A stretch of 64,000 nt of DNA, from assembly GCF_017745215.1 (NCBI RefSeq), contig NZ_JAGHZV010000008.1, positions 225,614 to 289,613 of the forward strand, read 5' to 3'. This DNA is from Sphingomonas sp. GTDB taxonomy: Bacteria > Pseudomonadota > Alphaproteobacteria > Sphingomonadales > Sphingomonadaceae. Below the pieces are notes generated by a model. The model did no database searches. It had not been told where the DNA came from and saw only the letters and a list, made by a program, of their open reading frames with translations. Made by a program: the position numbers and the translations under genes. Below, piece after piece: positions 43,158-52,226 of this stretch (within the stretch, counting starts at the first letter, position 1; each line of letters opens with the position of its first letter).

Positions 43158-43666
43158 TGCGTATTTCCAAGTGTTTCCCAGGTCTCATCACCTGCAAGCC
43201 CCTCCCCTTCAGGGGAGGGGTTGGGGTGGGGCCTCTCCCAGCGGTCTGCCGCTTCGGCGAGAGCCACACCGATCACATGGGCGACCCCATCCAAGTTCGT
43301 CATCACGTCGTGATTGGTGACCCGCACGACGCGAAACCCATGTCGGGCGAGAATGTCGTCGCGCAGTCGATCCTTCGCTTCGTCGTGCGTGTCACCATCG
43401 ACTTCGATGATCAGCGCTTTCTGCGGGCACAGGAAATCGGCGATGAAGCGCCCGATCACCGACTGACGGCGAAACTTGTGTCCGCCGAACTGGCTGCCGG
43501 ACAAGATTCCCCACACACGCCTTTCCGGCTCGGTGGGATTCTTGCGCATCTCAGCCGCGCGCCTGTTCAACAGCGCAATGTATTCCGCTGAGAGGCCCCA
43601 CCCCCGACCCCTCCCCTGAAGGGGAGGGGAGTTCAGGCGTCGATCATCATCCGAAGGCGTGAGCAT
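43151..43666 (-). CDS. DUF559 (nuclease-fold) protein bounded by palindromic repeats
   Basis: A 171-residue frame. The conserved domain is about residues 32-140: MRKNPTEPERRVWGILSGSQFGG, KFRRQSVIGRFIADFLCPQKALIIEVDGDTHDE, RDDILARHGFRVVRVTNHDVMTNLDGV. DUF559 belongs to the restriction-endonuclease-like (Vsr-like) fold and the D, E and D residues in FIADF, IIEVDGD are where PD-(D/E)xK metals bind. The N-terminal residues NSPPLQGRGRGWG and C-terminal PHPNPSPEGEG are translations of inverted palindromic arms. The ATG overlaps the sufB stop (TGATG) and the TGA overlaps the sufC start, so the frame is coupled at both ends. An internal ATG at 43549 is an alternative start. Function unknown; insertion into the suf operon is inferred. 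Confidence 0.75.
   Translation of the reverse strand: MLTPSDDDRRLNSPPLQGRGRGWGLSAEYIALLNRRAAEMRKNPTEPERRVWGILSGSQFGGHKFRRQSVIGRFIADFLCPQKALIIEVDGDTHDEAKDRLRDDILARHGFRVVRVTNHDVMTNLDGVAHVIGVALAEAADRWERPHPNPSPEGEGLAGDETWETLGNTQC
43196..43244. repeat. Family B palindromic arm (3' side of DUF559)
   Basis: Core CCCCTCCCC TTCA GGGGAGGGG followed by TTGGGG-TGGGGCC and CTCTCCCAGCGG. It is the inverted counterpart of 43585-43633, matching over nearly 50 bases, and is also found at 2845-2958. Confidence 0.85.
43585..43633. repeat. Family B palindromic arm (5' side of DUF559)
   Basis: Reads CCGCTGAGAGGCCCCACC then CCGACCCCTCCCCTGAAGG and GGAGGGGAGTT. As its complement it aligns with the arm at 43196-43244, with two or three differences and small gaps. 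It lies immediately inside the start of the DUF559 frame, about 30 bases past the sufB stop. Confidence 0.85.
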
Positions 43667-45129
43667 CACCCCACGCTCCCCTCGAGCGAGATCCCCAGCA
43701 GCTTCTGCGCTTCCACCGCGAACTCCATCGGCAGTTGCTGCAGCACTTCCTTGGCGAACCCGTTGACGATCAGCGCCACCGCCGCTTCCTGGTCCAGCCC
43801 GCGCTGCATCGCGTAGAACAGCTGGTCGTCGCTGATCTTCGAGGTGGTCGCCTCATGCTCGATCTGCGCCGAGGGGTTCTTCACTTCGATGTACGGCACC
43901 GTGTGCGCGCCGCACCGGTCGCCCAGCAGCAGCGAATCGCACTGGGTGAAGTTGCGGACATTCTCCGCGCCCGCCTGCACCAGCACGCGGCCCCGGTAGG
44001 TGTTGTTCGACCGCCCCGCCGAAATCCCCTTCGAGACGATCGTCGAGCGGGTGTTCCTGCCGAGGTGCAGCATCTTGGTGCCGGTATCGGCCTGCTGCAT
44101 CCCGTTGGTGACCGCGACCGAATAGAATTCGCCCACCGAGCCGTCGCCCTGGAGGATGCAGCTCGGATATTTCCAGGTGATCGCGCTGCCGGTCTCGACC
44201 TGGGTCCAGCTCACCTTCGAGTTGCGGCCGGCGCACAGCGCGCGCTTGGTGACGAAGTTGAAGATGCCGCCCACGCCGTTCTCGTCGCCGGGGTACCAGT
44301 TCTGCACCGTCGAATATTTGATCTCGGCATCGTCGAGCGCGACGAGTTCGACCACCGCGGCGTGGAGCTGGTTCTCGTCGCGCATCGGCGCGGTGCAGCC
44401 TTCGAGGTAGCTGACGTACGCGCCCTTGTCGGCGACGATCAGCGTGCGCTCGAACTGCCCGGTGTTCTCGGCGTTGATCCGGAAATAGGTGCTGAGCTCC
44501 ATCGGGCAGCGCACGCCTTCGGGGATGTAGACGAAGGTGCCGTCGGAGAAGACCGCCGTGTTGAGCGCCGAGAAGAAATTGTCGCGCACCGGCACGACCT
44601 TGCCGAGCCAGCGCTTCACCAGCTCGGGGTATTCGCGGATCGCCTCGCTGATCGAGCGGAAGATGACGCCCGCCTCCTCCAGCTCCTTGCGGAAGGTGGT
44701 CGCGACCGAGACGCTGTCGAACACCGCGTCGACCGCCACCTTGCGCGCGCCCTCGACGCCCGCGAGCACCTTCTGCTCCTCGATCGGGATGCCGAGCTTC
44801 TGATAGGTCCTCAGGATCTCGGGATCGAGCTCGTCGAGGCTGGCCAGCGTCGGCTTCTTCTTGGGCTCGGCGTAATAATAGGCGTCCTGATAGTCGATCT
44901 CGGGGATCGCCAGCTTGGCCCATTCGGGCAGTTCCATCTCGAGCCACGCGCGATAGGCCTTCAAGCGCCAGTCGAGCATCCACTCGGGCTCGCCCTTCTT
45001 GGCCGAGATGTAGCGGATCGTGTCCTCGCTCAGCCCCTTGGGCGCGAACACCTGCTCGACGTCCGAGGCGAAGCCCCATTCATATTTCTTGTTGGCGGCG
45101 GCGAGCGCCTCGGCGTTCTTGGTGGCCAT
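43666..45129 (-). CDS. sufB: Fe-S cluster scaffold subunit SufB
   Basis: A 487-residue protein. [133 protein letters not shown] and [35 protein letters not shown] are the SufB signature. The conserved Cys and Glu that build the cluster at the SufB-SufD interface are present. Its ATG directly abuts the sufR stop (TAGATG), and its stop overlaps the DUF559 ATG. Confidence 0.97.
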   Translation of the reverse strand: MATKNAEALAAANKKYEWGFASDVEQVFAPKGLSEDTIRYISAKKGEPEWMLDWRLKAYRAWLEMELPEWAKLAIPEIDYQDAYYYAEPKKKPTLASLDELDPEILRTYQKLGIPIEEQKVLAGVEGARKVAVDAVFDSVSVATTFRKELEEAGVIFRSISEAIREYPELVKRWLGKVVPVRDNFFSALNTAVFSDGTFVYIPEGVRCPMELSTYFRINAENTGQFERTLIVADKGAYVSYLEGCTAPMRDENQLHAAVVELVALDDAEIKYSTVQNWYPGDENGVGGIFNFVTKRALCAGRNSKVSWTQVETGSAITWKYPSCILQGDGSVGEFYSVAVTNGMQQADTGTKMLHLGRNTRSTIVSKGISAGRSNNTYRGRVLVQAGAENVRNFTQCDSLLLGDRCGAHTVPYIEVKNPSAQIEHEATTSKISDDQLFYAMQRGLDQEAAVALIVNGFAKEVLQQLPMEFAVEAQKLLGISLEGSVG

Positions 45130-45561
45130 CTACGCGGCTCCTTCCGCAACCAGTTCAGGGCGCGCCAGGCTGGCGAGCGTCACCCCCGCCAGCGCACCGC
45201 GGACCGCGGTGTTCACCGCGCCCATCTGCGGCTTCAAGCGGCAGGCGTCCTCGACGCAGCAATCATGCTTCCCGCCGTCGACGCAGGCAGTGAGCGCGAT
45301 CGGCCCCTCGATCGCCTCGACGATGTCGGCGAGGCTGATCGTCGCGGGCGGGCGCGCCAGCCGGAATCCGCCGCCGGTGCCGCGCGCGCTCTCGATCAGC
45401 CCTGCGGCGGAGAGCTTGCTCACCAGCTTCTGCACCGTTGGCAGCGGCAGCCCGGTCTCCTCGGCGAGCAGCGTCGCGTTCAGCCGCCCGCTCACGCCGC
45501 AATGGCGCGCCGCGGCCGACATCATCACGACGGCATAGTCGGCAAGGCTAGAGAGACGCAC
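45130..45561 (-). CDS. sufR: Rrf2-family SUF operon regulator
   Basis: A 143-residue protein. The N-terminal winged helix VRLSSLADYAVVMMSAAARHCG and LLAEETGLPLPTVQKLVSKLSAAGLIESARGTGGGFRLARPP is Rrf2/IscR-like. The three Cys expected to hold an Fe-S cluster are in TACVDGGKHDCCVEDACRLKPQM. It probably represses the suf genes when its cluster is loaded. The GTG start is chosen for the conserved opening and GGAGC upstream. A perfect 9-base inverted repeat 14 bases upstream (45575-45601) is a good operator candidate. The gene abuts sufB. I use sufR in the sense of suf regulator, not the cyanobacterial DeoR-type protein. Confidence 0.9.
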   Translation of the reverse strand: MRLSSLADYAVVMMSAAARHCGVSGRLNATLLAEETGLPLPTVQKLVSKLSAAGLIESARGTGGGFRLARPPATISLADIVEAIEGPIALTACVDGGKHDCCVEDACRLKPQMGAVNTAVRGALAGVTLASLARPELVAEGAA

Positions 45562-45574
45562 GCGCGGGAAAGCT

Positions 45575-45601
45575 CCAATCGGACAAAACCGTTCCGATTG
45601 G
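45575..45601. promoter_or_regulatory. Inverted-repeat operator candidate for the suf operon
   Basis: CCAATCGGA and TCCGATTGG are perfect nine-base arms with a nine-base AT-richer spacer, placed just before the regulator start. The position and symmetry fit autorepression by a dimeric Rrf2 regulator. Confidence 0.55.
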
Positions 45602-45614
45602 CCATGTGGTCGCT

Positions 45615-46496
45615 TCAACGCATCGCGTCAACTGATTCGGGGATCACTTCGGGCAGGAAATGGAACGTCTCGTTATCGAGCGTCACGGCGAGCACCGGAT
45701 CGATGCCTTCCTTCAGCGTTGTCGGGGTATGCCCGGTGAAGTGCTTGATCTCCTTGATCATGTGCGGCTGGTCGGCGAAGGGCGCCGCGGCGTCCTTGGG
45801 ATCGCCGCCCTGGTAGATCACCATCGCCGCACGGATCGCGCGGAACTTGCGCTCGAGATGCTTGGGCGGCCCGCCGAAATATTCGTTGCACAGCCGCGCC
45901 GCCTGGCGCTCGCTCATGCCCGCGCGGGCATAGAGGCCCTCGATCCCCGGCTCGCCCGAAGCCGCCCATTCGCGCACCGCGAGCACCAGCGCGACATGGT
46001 TGCGCGGCACCGGCGTGCGCCGCGCGAGCAGGAAGGGAACGACCACCGCCGCCATCGCCTCGAGGCTGTCCAGCGCGCGCAGCTGCTCGAGCAGGTCGGT
46101 CACCTCGGCGCCGAACACCTCGCGCGCGTCGAGGATGCAGTTGCTCACCTTGTTCGCCGGGATGCCGATCAGCGACTTCCAGCCGAGCGCGCGCAGCGAG
46201 ACGCCGAAGCATTCGAACGGTCCGTCGATGTGATAGGCGGCCGCCGCGCCGCACGGACCGTTGACCATCACCGCCAGGCTCGTCTCGCGATGCCCGTCGG
46301 GGAAGACCCGATGGCCCGAGCCGCGCAGCATGAAGCGAACCTGGCCGATATCGACGCGATCGACGCCGTCGATCTCGTGCCCCGGATGCCTGAACAGATA
46401 GAAGCTCTCGACGAGCGGGAGAAGCTCGCCGTCTGCCGGCAAAAATTCGATCGTAGGCTGAGGCGTCCCCACGCCCTCGCCGTCATCACGCCCCAC
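45615..46496 (-). CDS. AraC-family regulator
   Basis: A 293-residue protein. The N-terminal half (FLPADGELLPLVESFYLFRHPG, RFMLRGSGHRVFPDGHRETSLAVMVNGP) looks like an effector-binding cupin-type domain. The C-terminal half has the HTH pair: LYARAGMSERQAARLCNEYFGGPPKHLERKFRAIRAAM and FADQPHMIKEIKHFTGHTPTTLK. A longer TTG start is possible at 46520. The GTG at 46496 is preferred because GGGGG lies five bases upstream and a promoter-like pair of hexamers places the transcript start at about 46528. Target genes unknown; its end lies 54 bases before sufR on the same strand. Confidence 0.85.
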   Translation of the reverse strand: MGRDDGEGVGTPQPTIEFLPADGELLPLVESFYLFRHPGHEIDGVDRVDIGQVRFMLRGSGHRVFPDGHRETSLAVMVNGPCGAAAAYHIDGPFECFGVSLRALGWKSLIGIPANKVSNCILDAREVFGAEVTDLLEQLRALDSLEAMAAVVVPFLLARRTPVPRNHVALVLAVREWAASGEPGIEGLYARAGMSERQAARLCNEYFGGPPKHLERKFRAIRAAMVIYQGGDPKDAAAPFADQPHMIKEIKHFTGHTPTTLKEGIDPVLAVTLDNETFHFLPEVIPESVDAMR

Positions 46497-46534
46497 GCGA
46501 ACCCCCAACCAACAACCCAACAGGTTCGCGATTC

Positions 46535-46562
46535 ACTATAACGCGACCGGCCGGTTCGTAAA
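46535..46562 (-). promoter_or_regulatory. Sigma-70-like promoter of the AraC-type gene
   Basis: On the minus strand TTTACG, 16 bases, TATAGT, ending about 39 bases before the GTG start. The boxes lie in an AT-richer patch. Confidence 0.45.
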
Positions 46563-46575
46563 GTTGACGTAGACG

Positions 46576-46712
46576 GCAAAAAGGGGCCCGACCCCCGAGG
46601 GGGTCGGGCCGAAGAGAAAGGGTCCCCCGCGTCGGAGAGAGCCCTTCGGGTCGCATCCTCTCTGTAGGCCTCCTCCACGGGGCGGGTCTTGGACGGATTC
46701 GCCATCTTTCTT
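46576..46712 (-). ncRNA. Candidate small RNA ending in an intrinsic terminator
   Basis: About 135 bases on the minus strand between the divergent pyrD and the AraC promoter. It ends in a 12-base perfect stem and a TTTTT run (46578-46610). Internally AGAGAG and CTCTCT enclose a CCC-GAA-GGG hairpin, so the region folds extensively. An ATG-started frame (from 46705) exists but reads straight through the terminator and into the next gene, so it is unlikely to be a protein. The 5' end is not defined by a clear promoter. The layout resembles independent alphaproteobacterial sRNA genes. Confidence 0.5.
46578..46610 (-). terminator. Strong intrinsic terminator
   Basis: GGCCCGACCCCC and GGGGGTCGGGCC form a perfect 12-base stem with a two-base loop. 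On the minus strand it is followed by CCTTTTTG. Confidence 0.85.
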
Positions 46713-46748
46713 TGACGTTAGCGGCGGGTGATGCGAAGGAGCCGACGC

Positions 46749-47738
46749 ATGAGCTACCCGCTGAAAACCGCGGTTTTCCGCCTGAATCCCGAGGATGCGC
46801 ACCGCGCCGCGATCGCCGCGCTCCGGCTTTGGGGTGCGCTCGACGCGCTGATCGATTCCAAAATGGACCAATTAAATGGCGTATCGATCGCCGGGCTGTC
46901 CTTCCCGAATCGCGTCGGAGTCGCGGCGGGGCTCGACAAGAACGCCGAGGCGATCCCCGGGCTGTTCGCGCTCGGTTTCGGCGCGGTCGAAGTGGGAACG
47001 CTCACACCGCGCCCGCAGCCGGGCAACCCGCGCCCCAGGCTCTTCCGGCTGACCGAGGACCAGGCGGTGATCAACCGCATGGGCTTCAACAACCAGGGCA
47101 TCGACGCGGCGCTGGCACGCGTGACGAAGCTCGGGCGCCGCAAGGGCGTGCTCGGCATCAACGTCGGCGCGAACAAGGACAGCGACGACCGCGTCGCGGA
47201 CTATGCGCTGGGCGTCGGCAAGGCCGCGCCGCTCGCGGACTATGTTACGATCAACGTCAGCTCGCCCAACACGCCCGGCCTGCGCGACCTGCAGAGCCGG
47301 CCGGCGCTCGACGAGCTGCTCGCCGCATCCGACACGGCACGCGTGCTGGCGGACGGGACGCGGCGGCCGCTGTTCCTCAAGATCGCCCCCGACCTCGACC
47401 GCGCCGGTGTCGAAGGCGCGATCGCGGCGGCGGTGGATCATCATGTCGACGCGCTGATCGTCTCGAACACGACGATCTCGCGCCCGCCGTTGAGCTCGCG
47501 CTTCGCGGGCGAGGCGGGCGGGCTATCGGGCGCACCGCTGGCGCCGCTCGCACGCGCCAAGCTGGCCGAGGCGGTCGAGATCGCCGCGGGAGCGCTCCCG
47601 CTGATCTCCGCGGGCGGGATCGACGGCGTCGACGAAGCGAAACGCCGGATCGACGCGGGCGCGGCGCTGGTGCAGGTCTACAGCGCCCTGGTGTTCAAGG
47701 GGCCGGGGCTGGCGCGAGCGATCGCGAGGGGCGTCTAG
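46749..47738 (+). CDS. pyrD: Dihydroorotate dehydrogenase (quinone)
   Basis: A 329-residue class 2 enzyme of pyrimidine synthesis that oxidises dihydroorotate using FMN and quinone. Seen: FPNRVGVAAGLDKNAEAIPGLFALGFGAVEVGTLTPRPQPGNPRPRLFRL, NRMGFNNQGIDA, INVGANKD, YVTINVSSPNTPGLRDLQ (catalytic Ser), FLKIAPDLD, VSNTTISRP and LISAGGIDGVDEAKRRIDAGAALVQVYSALVFKGP. The N-terminal helices that dip into the membrane are included. AAGGAG lies seven bases before the ATG. Confidence 0.97.
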   Translation: MSYPLKTAVFRLNPEDAHRAAIAALRLWGALDALIDSKMDQLNGVSIAGLSFPNRVGVAAGLDKNAEAIPGLFALGFGAVEVGTLTPRPQPGNPRPRLFRLTEDQAVINRMGFNNQGIDAALARVTKLGRRKGVLGINVGANKDSDDRVADYALGVGKAAPLADYVTINVSSPNTPGLRDLQSRPALDELLAASDTARVLADGTRRPLFLKIAPDLDRAGVEGAIAAAVDHHVDALIVSNTTISRPPLSSRFAGEAGGLSGAPLAPLARAKLAEAVEIAAGALPLISAGGIDGVDEAKRRIDAGAALVQVYSALVFKGPGLARAIARGV

Positions 47739-47864
47739 CGGGCCGGCATCGGCCGGGACCGCGCCGTATCGGCCTCTATCCCGAGCACCGCCGGCTCGAT
47801 TCGCACGCGCCATATTCCTACTTGGCGCGCACCATGGCATGACGCGGCTGCGGGGAGGGAGACG

Positions 47865-48781
<917 letters not shown>

Positions 48782-48782
<1 letters not shown>

Positions 48783-49543
48783 TGCGCGCGCCGGGCCTGA
48801 TCGCGCACCATCTGCGCTACATCAACCTGAGCTTCTGGCGGAACCCGAGCGCGGCCTTCTTCGGCATCGTCTTCCCGCTGATGGTGCTGCTGATCAACAG
48901 CACGATGTTCGGCAATGCGCCGGTCACCATCCATGGCGTGACCACGACGGTCGCGAGCTTCTACGTCGCGGGCATGTCGGTGTTCGCGGTGGCGATGACC
49001 TGCTTCACCAACCTCGCGACGGCGGTGCTGTTCGACCGCGACATGGGCCGGCTGAAGCGTATCCGCGCCACCCCCACCCCCGTCCTCGCCTATGTCGTCG
49101 CGCGGCTGACCTTCGCGATGTTCGCGGGGCTGCTCGCGACGATGCTCTGCGTCGGCGCGGGGGCGGCGCTGTTCGGCGTGCGGATCGCGCCGATGGCGCT
49201 CGTCGAGTTCGCCGGCGTCGTGCTGTTCGGCGGCGCGTGCTTCGCGGCGCTGTCGCTTGCGGTGGTGGGGCTGGTCGCCAATGCCCAGGCGGGGCCGGCG
49301 GTGCTCAACGCGATGACCTTTCCCGTGCTCTTCGTCTCGAACGTTTTCTACCCGATCGACCGGCTGCCCCCCTGGCTGCTGACGATCACCAACGCGCTGC
49401 CGGTGCGCCCGCTCGCCAATGCCGCGACCGCGTCCTTCTTCGGCACGCCGGTGGCGATGCGCGACCTGATGGTGCTCGGCGCCTGGGGCCTGGGCGGCGC
49501 GCTGGTCGCGGCGGCGAAGTTCAACTGGCAGCCGCGGCGGTAG
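48782..49543 (+). CDS. ABC-2 type transporter permease
   Basis: A 253-residue membrane protein with six hydrophobic segments: FGIVFPLMVLLINSTM, VASFYVAGMSVFAVAMTCFTN, LTFAMFAGLLATMLCVGAGAALFG, VVLFGGACFAALSLAVVGLVA, VLNAMTFPVLFVSNVFYPIDRLP and the end region. RDMGRLKRIRATPTPVLAYVVARL is the conserved ABC-2 loop. It pairs with the upstream ATPase through an ATGA overlap to make a half-size exporter, probably for a drug, lipid or antibiotic-like compound. Confidence 0.92.
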
Positions 49544-49863
49544 GTCGTATCGACCTTCAGCCTTCTTGCTCCCCTGACGGGTTGCAAAATAGGAATTGAG
49601 GCGCGAGCCTGGCCACCGCTCTTTCGCATCGTCGATCCCTGTCCGCGCTCCTTTCGGGCGGTCACGCGTTCACTGACGCCGAACCGCATTTTTCCGGATG
49701 ATTGGTGTCAACCGTGTAAACTGTATTGCATCAATAATACACTAGGACATCGCGGCCGGGCTTCGCCAGACCCCCGGAGGACGTATCGGCTCGAAAATCT
49801 CCCTCTCCCCTTTCGGGGAGAGGGTCGGGAAAGCAGGGGGGCGGTTGCTTCCCGGAAACGGGT
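49544..49863. other. Intergenic region with AT-rich inverted repeat and terminator
   Basis: No supportable gene in 320 bases. At 49714-49742 an AT-rich stretch contains TATTG-CAT-CAATA, flanked by GTGTA and TACAC, a possible operator or bent promoter. From 49793 a hairpin belongs to the PilZ gene coming from the right. Confidence 0.6.
49793..49824 (-). terminator. Terminator after the PilZ gene
   Basis: CCCTCTCCCC and GGGGAGAGGG form a ten-base stem with a four-base loop. On the minus strand it is followed by AGATTTTC. It lies 40 bases past the PilZ stop. Confidence 0.6.
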
Positions 49864-50496
49864 TCAGGCGTCGCTGCCGATCCAGTCGGCGAGGCGGTCG
49901 ATCGGCAGCGGCAGGTCGAACTCCAGCCCTACGCGGCCGTCGCGGCACCAGCGCACGCGCGCCGGCGCGGTCGGCAGGCCGGGGATGAACAACGCCACCT
50001 CGGCGTCGTTGGCGAGCTTGAGCCCGGTCTCGACGCAGGCGCCGTTCGGGGAGATGTCGCGCAGCGTCACGTCGCACTCGGCGGTCTCGGTGCAGAGCCG
50101 CGCGGGTCGCGTGAGCCGCACCCGCGGCGTGCGCGCGGCGCGGCGATAGGGGCCGTCGGCCCGCCCGCCTCGGAGTGCGGCGATCACGTCGATCGACTTG
50201 GCGAAGGCGACGCCGGCGAGGTCCTCGGTCGTCCAGATCACTCGCGCCTCGACCGGGCAATCGGGCGTGACTTCGACCGCGACCGGGTCGCCTACCGCGA
50301 GCGGCTGATACACCTTGAGCATCGCGCCCGCGCTCGAGATGTTGCGAATCATGCAGAGCCGCTGGTCGTCGCCGACCACCAGCTTGCCGACGCGCAGCAG
50401 CGTCGTTCGCCGCATCTCGCTGCGCCGCTCGGGCGGCAGCGGCACCGCGGCATCCAGCGAGACCGATGTCAGTTCGTTGGCGTCGAAATTGTCCAT
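49864..50496 (-). CDS. Tandem PilZ-domain protein
   Basis: A 210-residue protein of two similar halves. The first (residues 25-105) has RRSEMRRTTLLRVGKL and IRNISSAGAML. The second (about 115-205) has YRRAARTPRVRLTRPARL and LRDISPNGACVETG. These match the RxxxR and [DN]xSxxG cyclic-di-GMP binding signature, best in the second half. No other domain and no signal. It could link c-di-GMP level to motility, polysaccharide or envelope output. Start at the ATG with GGAGGGGG upstream; an in-frame extension to 50574 is less likely. Confidence 0.8.
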   Translation of the reverse strand: MDNFDANELTSVSLDAAVPLPPERRSEMRRTTLLRVGKLVVGDDQRLCMIRNISSAGAMLKVYQPLAVGDPVAVEVTPDCPVEARVIWTTEDLAGVAFAKSIDVIAALRGGRADGPYRRAARTPRVRLTRPARLCTETAECDVTLRDISPNGACVETGLKLANDAEVALFIPGLPTAPARVRWCRDGRVGLEFDLPLPIDRLADWIGSDA

Positions 50497-50624
50497 GGGC
50501 CCCCTCCGCCCGTTCGCGGGACCGGCGCCTGCCGGCCACCGCCCAACCGAAGCTTCGCGCAGCGGGACTGCCAATTGCTGAACGGGATAAGTTGCCGCGC
50601 GGTTAGGGCTATTACGCCACAGTC

Positions 50625-50704
50625 GTCACCCCGGCGAAAGCCGGGGCCCAGGGCAGCAGAGGACGTCGCTCGTGACCCTGGGTCCCGGCTTTCGCCGGGG
50701 TGAC
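50625..50704. repeat. Family A palindromic repeat
   Basis: 80 bases: GTCACCCCGGCGAAAGCC arm, GGGGCCCAGGG, centre GCAGAGGACGTCGCTCG, then the complementary arm. Compared with the other copies the centre is in reverse orientation. Lies between murA and the divergent-side PilZ gene. Confidence 0.85.
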
Positions 50705-50727
50705 GGCTTGGAGACGATCAGGGGAAC

Positions 50728-52011
50728 TCAGCCGTCCCCGACGCGCTCGATGTCCGCCCCGACGCCCTGCAGCTTCTCCTCGAGCCGCTCATAGCCGCGG
50801 TCGAGGTGGTAGACGCGGTTGACCTGCGTCTCGCCTTCCGCCGCCAGCCCCGCGAGGATCAGGCTCATCGAGGCGCGCAGGTCGGTCGCCATCACCGGCG
50901 CGCCGACCAGCCTGTCGACCCCGCGTACCACCGCCGAGCGGCCGGTCACGGTGATGTCCGCGCCCATCCGCGCCAGCTCGGGCACGTGCATGTAGCGGTT
51001 CTCGAAGATCGTCTCGGTGAGCACGCTCGCGCCCTCGGCCTTGCAGAGCATCGCCATGAACTGCGCCTGCATGTCGGTCGCGAAGCCCGGGAAGGGCGCG
51101 GTCGACAGCGTCAGCGGGCGAATGCCGTTCGACGCCTCGATGCGGATCGCGTCGCGCGTCTCCTCCACCGTCACCCCCGCCTCGACCAGCGCGTCGAGCG
51201 TCGCGCGCATGTCGCCCGCCGCGGCGCCGACCAGGTCGAGGCTGCCGCCGGTGATCGCCGCGGCGCAGGCGTAGCTTCCCGCCTCGATGCGATCGGGCAT
51301 CACTCGATAGGTCGCGCCGTGCAGCCGGTCGCGGCCCTCGATCTCCAGCGTCTCGGTGCCGATGCCGTGGATCGAGGCGCCCATCGCGACGAGGCAGTTG
51401 CACAGGTCGACGATCTCGGGCTCGCGCGCGGCATTCTCGAGGATCGTGCTTCCCTTGGCCAGGGCCGCCGCCATCACCGCATTCTCGGTCGCGCCGACCG
51501 ACACGACGGGGAAGCGGAACTTGCCGCCGGGCAGCCGTCCACCGGGAGCAGTCGCCTTCACATAGCCTGCGGCGAGCTCGATCTCCGCGCCCATCGCTTC
51601 GAGCGCCTTGAGGTGGAGGTCGATCGGACGATTGCCGATCGCGCAGCCGCCGGGGAGCGAGACGGTCGCCTCGCCGCCGCGCCCGACCAGCGGACCGAGC
51701 ACGAGGATCGACGCGCGCATCTTGCGGACGATGTCGTACGGCGCCTCGGTCGACGTCAGCTTGCCGGCGCGGATCGTCATCACCCGGCCGAAGTCCTCGG
51801 GCCGCGAGCCTTCGATCTGCGTCGAGGCGCCGAGCTGGTTGAGCAGATGGCCGAAGCTGTCGACGTCGGCGAGGCGCGGCAGGTTGCGCAGTGTCAGCGG
51901 CTCGTCGGTGAGCAAGGCGCAGGGCATCAGCGTCAGTGCTGCGTTCTTGGCCCCGGAAATGGCGATGCGGCCGGAGAGACGGTTTCCGCCGCGAATAAGA
52001 ATACGGTCCAT
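50728..52011 (-). CDS. murA: UDP-N-acetylglucosamine 1-carboxyvinyltransferase
   Basis: A 427-residue enzyme for the first committed step of peptidoglycan synthesis. [41 protein letters not shown] opens it. [48 protein letters not shown] contains the fosfomycin-target Cys (GGCAIG). [59 protein letters not shown] ends the protein. Complete and of normal length; ATG fixed by the conserved start. Confidence 0.97.
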   Translation of the reverse strand: MDRILIRGGNRLSGRIAISGAKNAALTLMPCALLTDEPLTLRNLPRLADVDSFGHLLNQLGASTQIEGSRPEDFGRVMTIRAGKLTSTEAPYDIVRKMRASILVLGPLVGRGGEATVSLPGGCAIGNRPIDLHLKALEAMGAEIELAAGYVKATAPGGRLPGGKFRFPVVSVGATENAVMAAALAKGSTILENAAREPEIVDLCNCLVAMGASIHGIGTETLEIEGRDRLHGATYRVMPDRIEAGSYACAAAITGGSLDLVGAAAGDMRATLDALVEAGVTVEETRDAIRIEASNGIRPLTLSTAPFPGFATDMQAQFMAMLCKAEGASVLTETIFENRYMHVPELARMGADITVTGRSAVVRGVDRLVGAPVMATDLRASMSLILAGLAAEGETQVNRVYHLDRGYERLEEKLQGVGADIERVGDG

Positions 52012-52226
52012 TCGCTTCGCTCTAGGAGCGCGCCCGTCGCTCCGCAATGGGCGGAAACATGCGAGGGAACGACGGGCGGGTCAGCGTCGTTACTCAATCG
52101 AAATACCGATGGGGCCGGGGGCGGGTCGAGCAAGCGCTGTCCCCTGGGCGGGGCCTGCCTTGATCGACTTTAATGCACTGATTCCACGCGACTGCTTTGC
52201 AGAGCGCGTGGGGGAGAAGCGAACGC

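Noticed and set aside
46268..46705. ATG-started frame MANPSKTRPVEEAYRED over the candidate sRNA
   Set aside because: It reads through a strong intrinsic terminator and then into the AraC-type gene in another frame.
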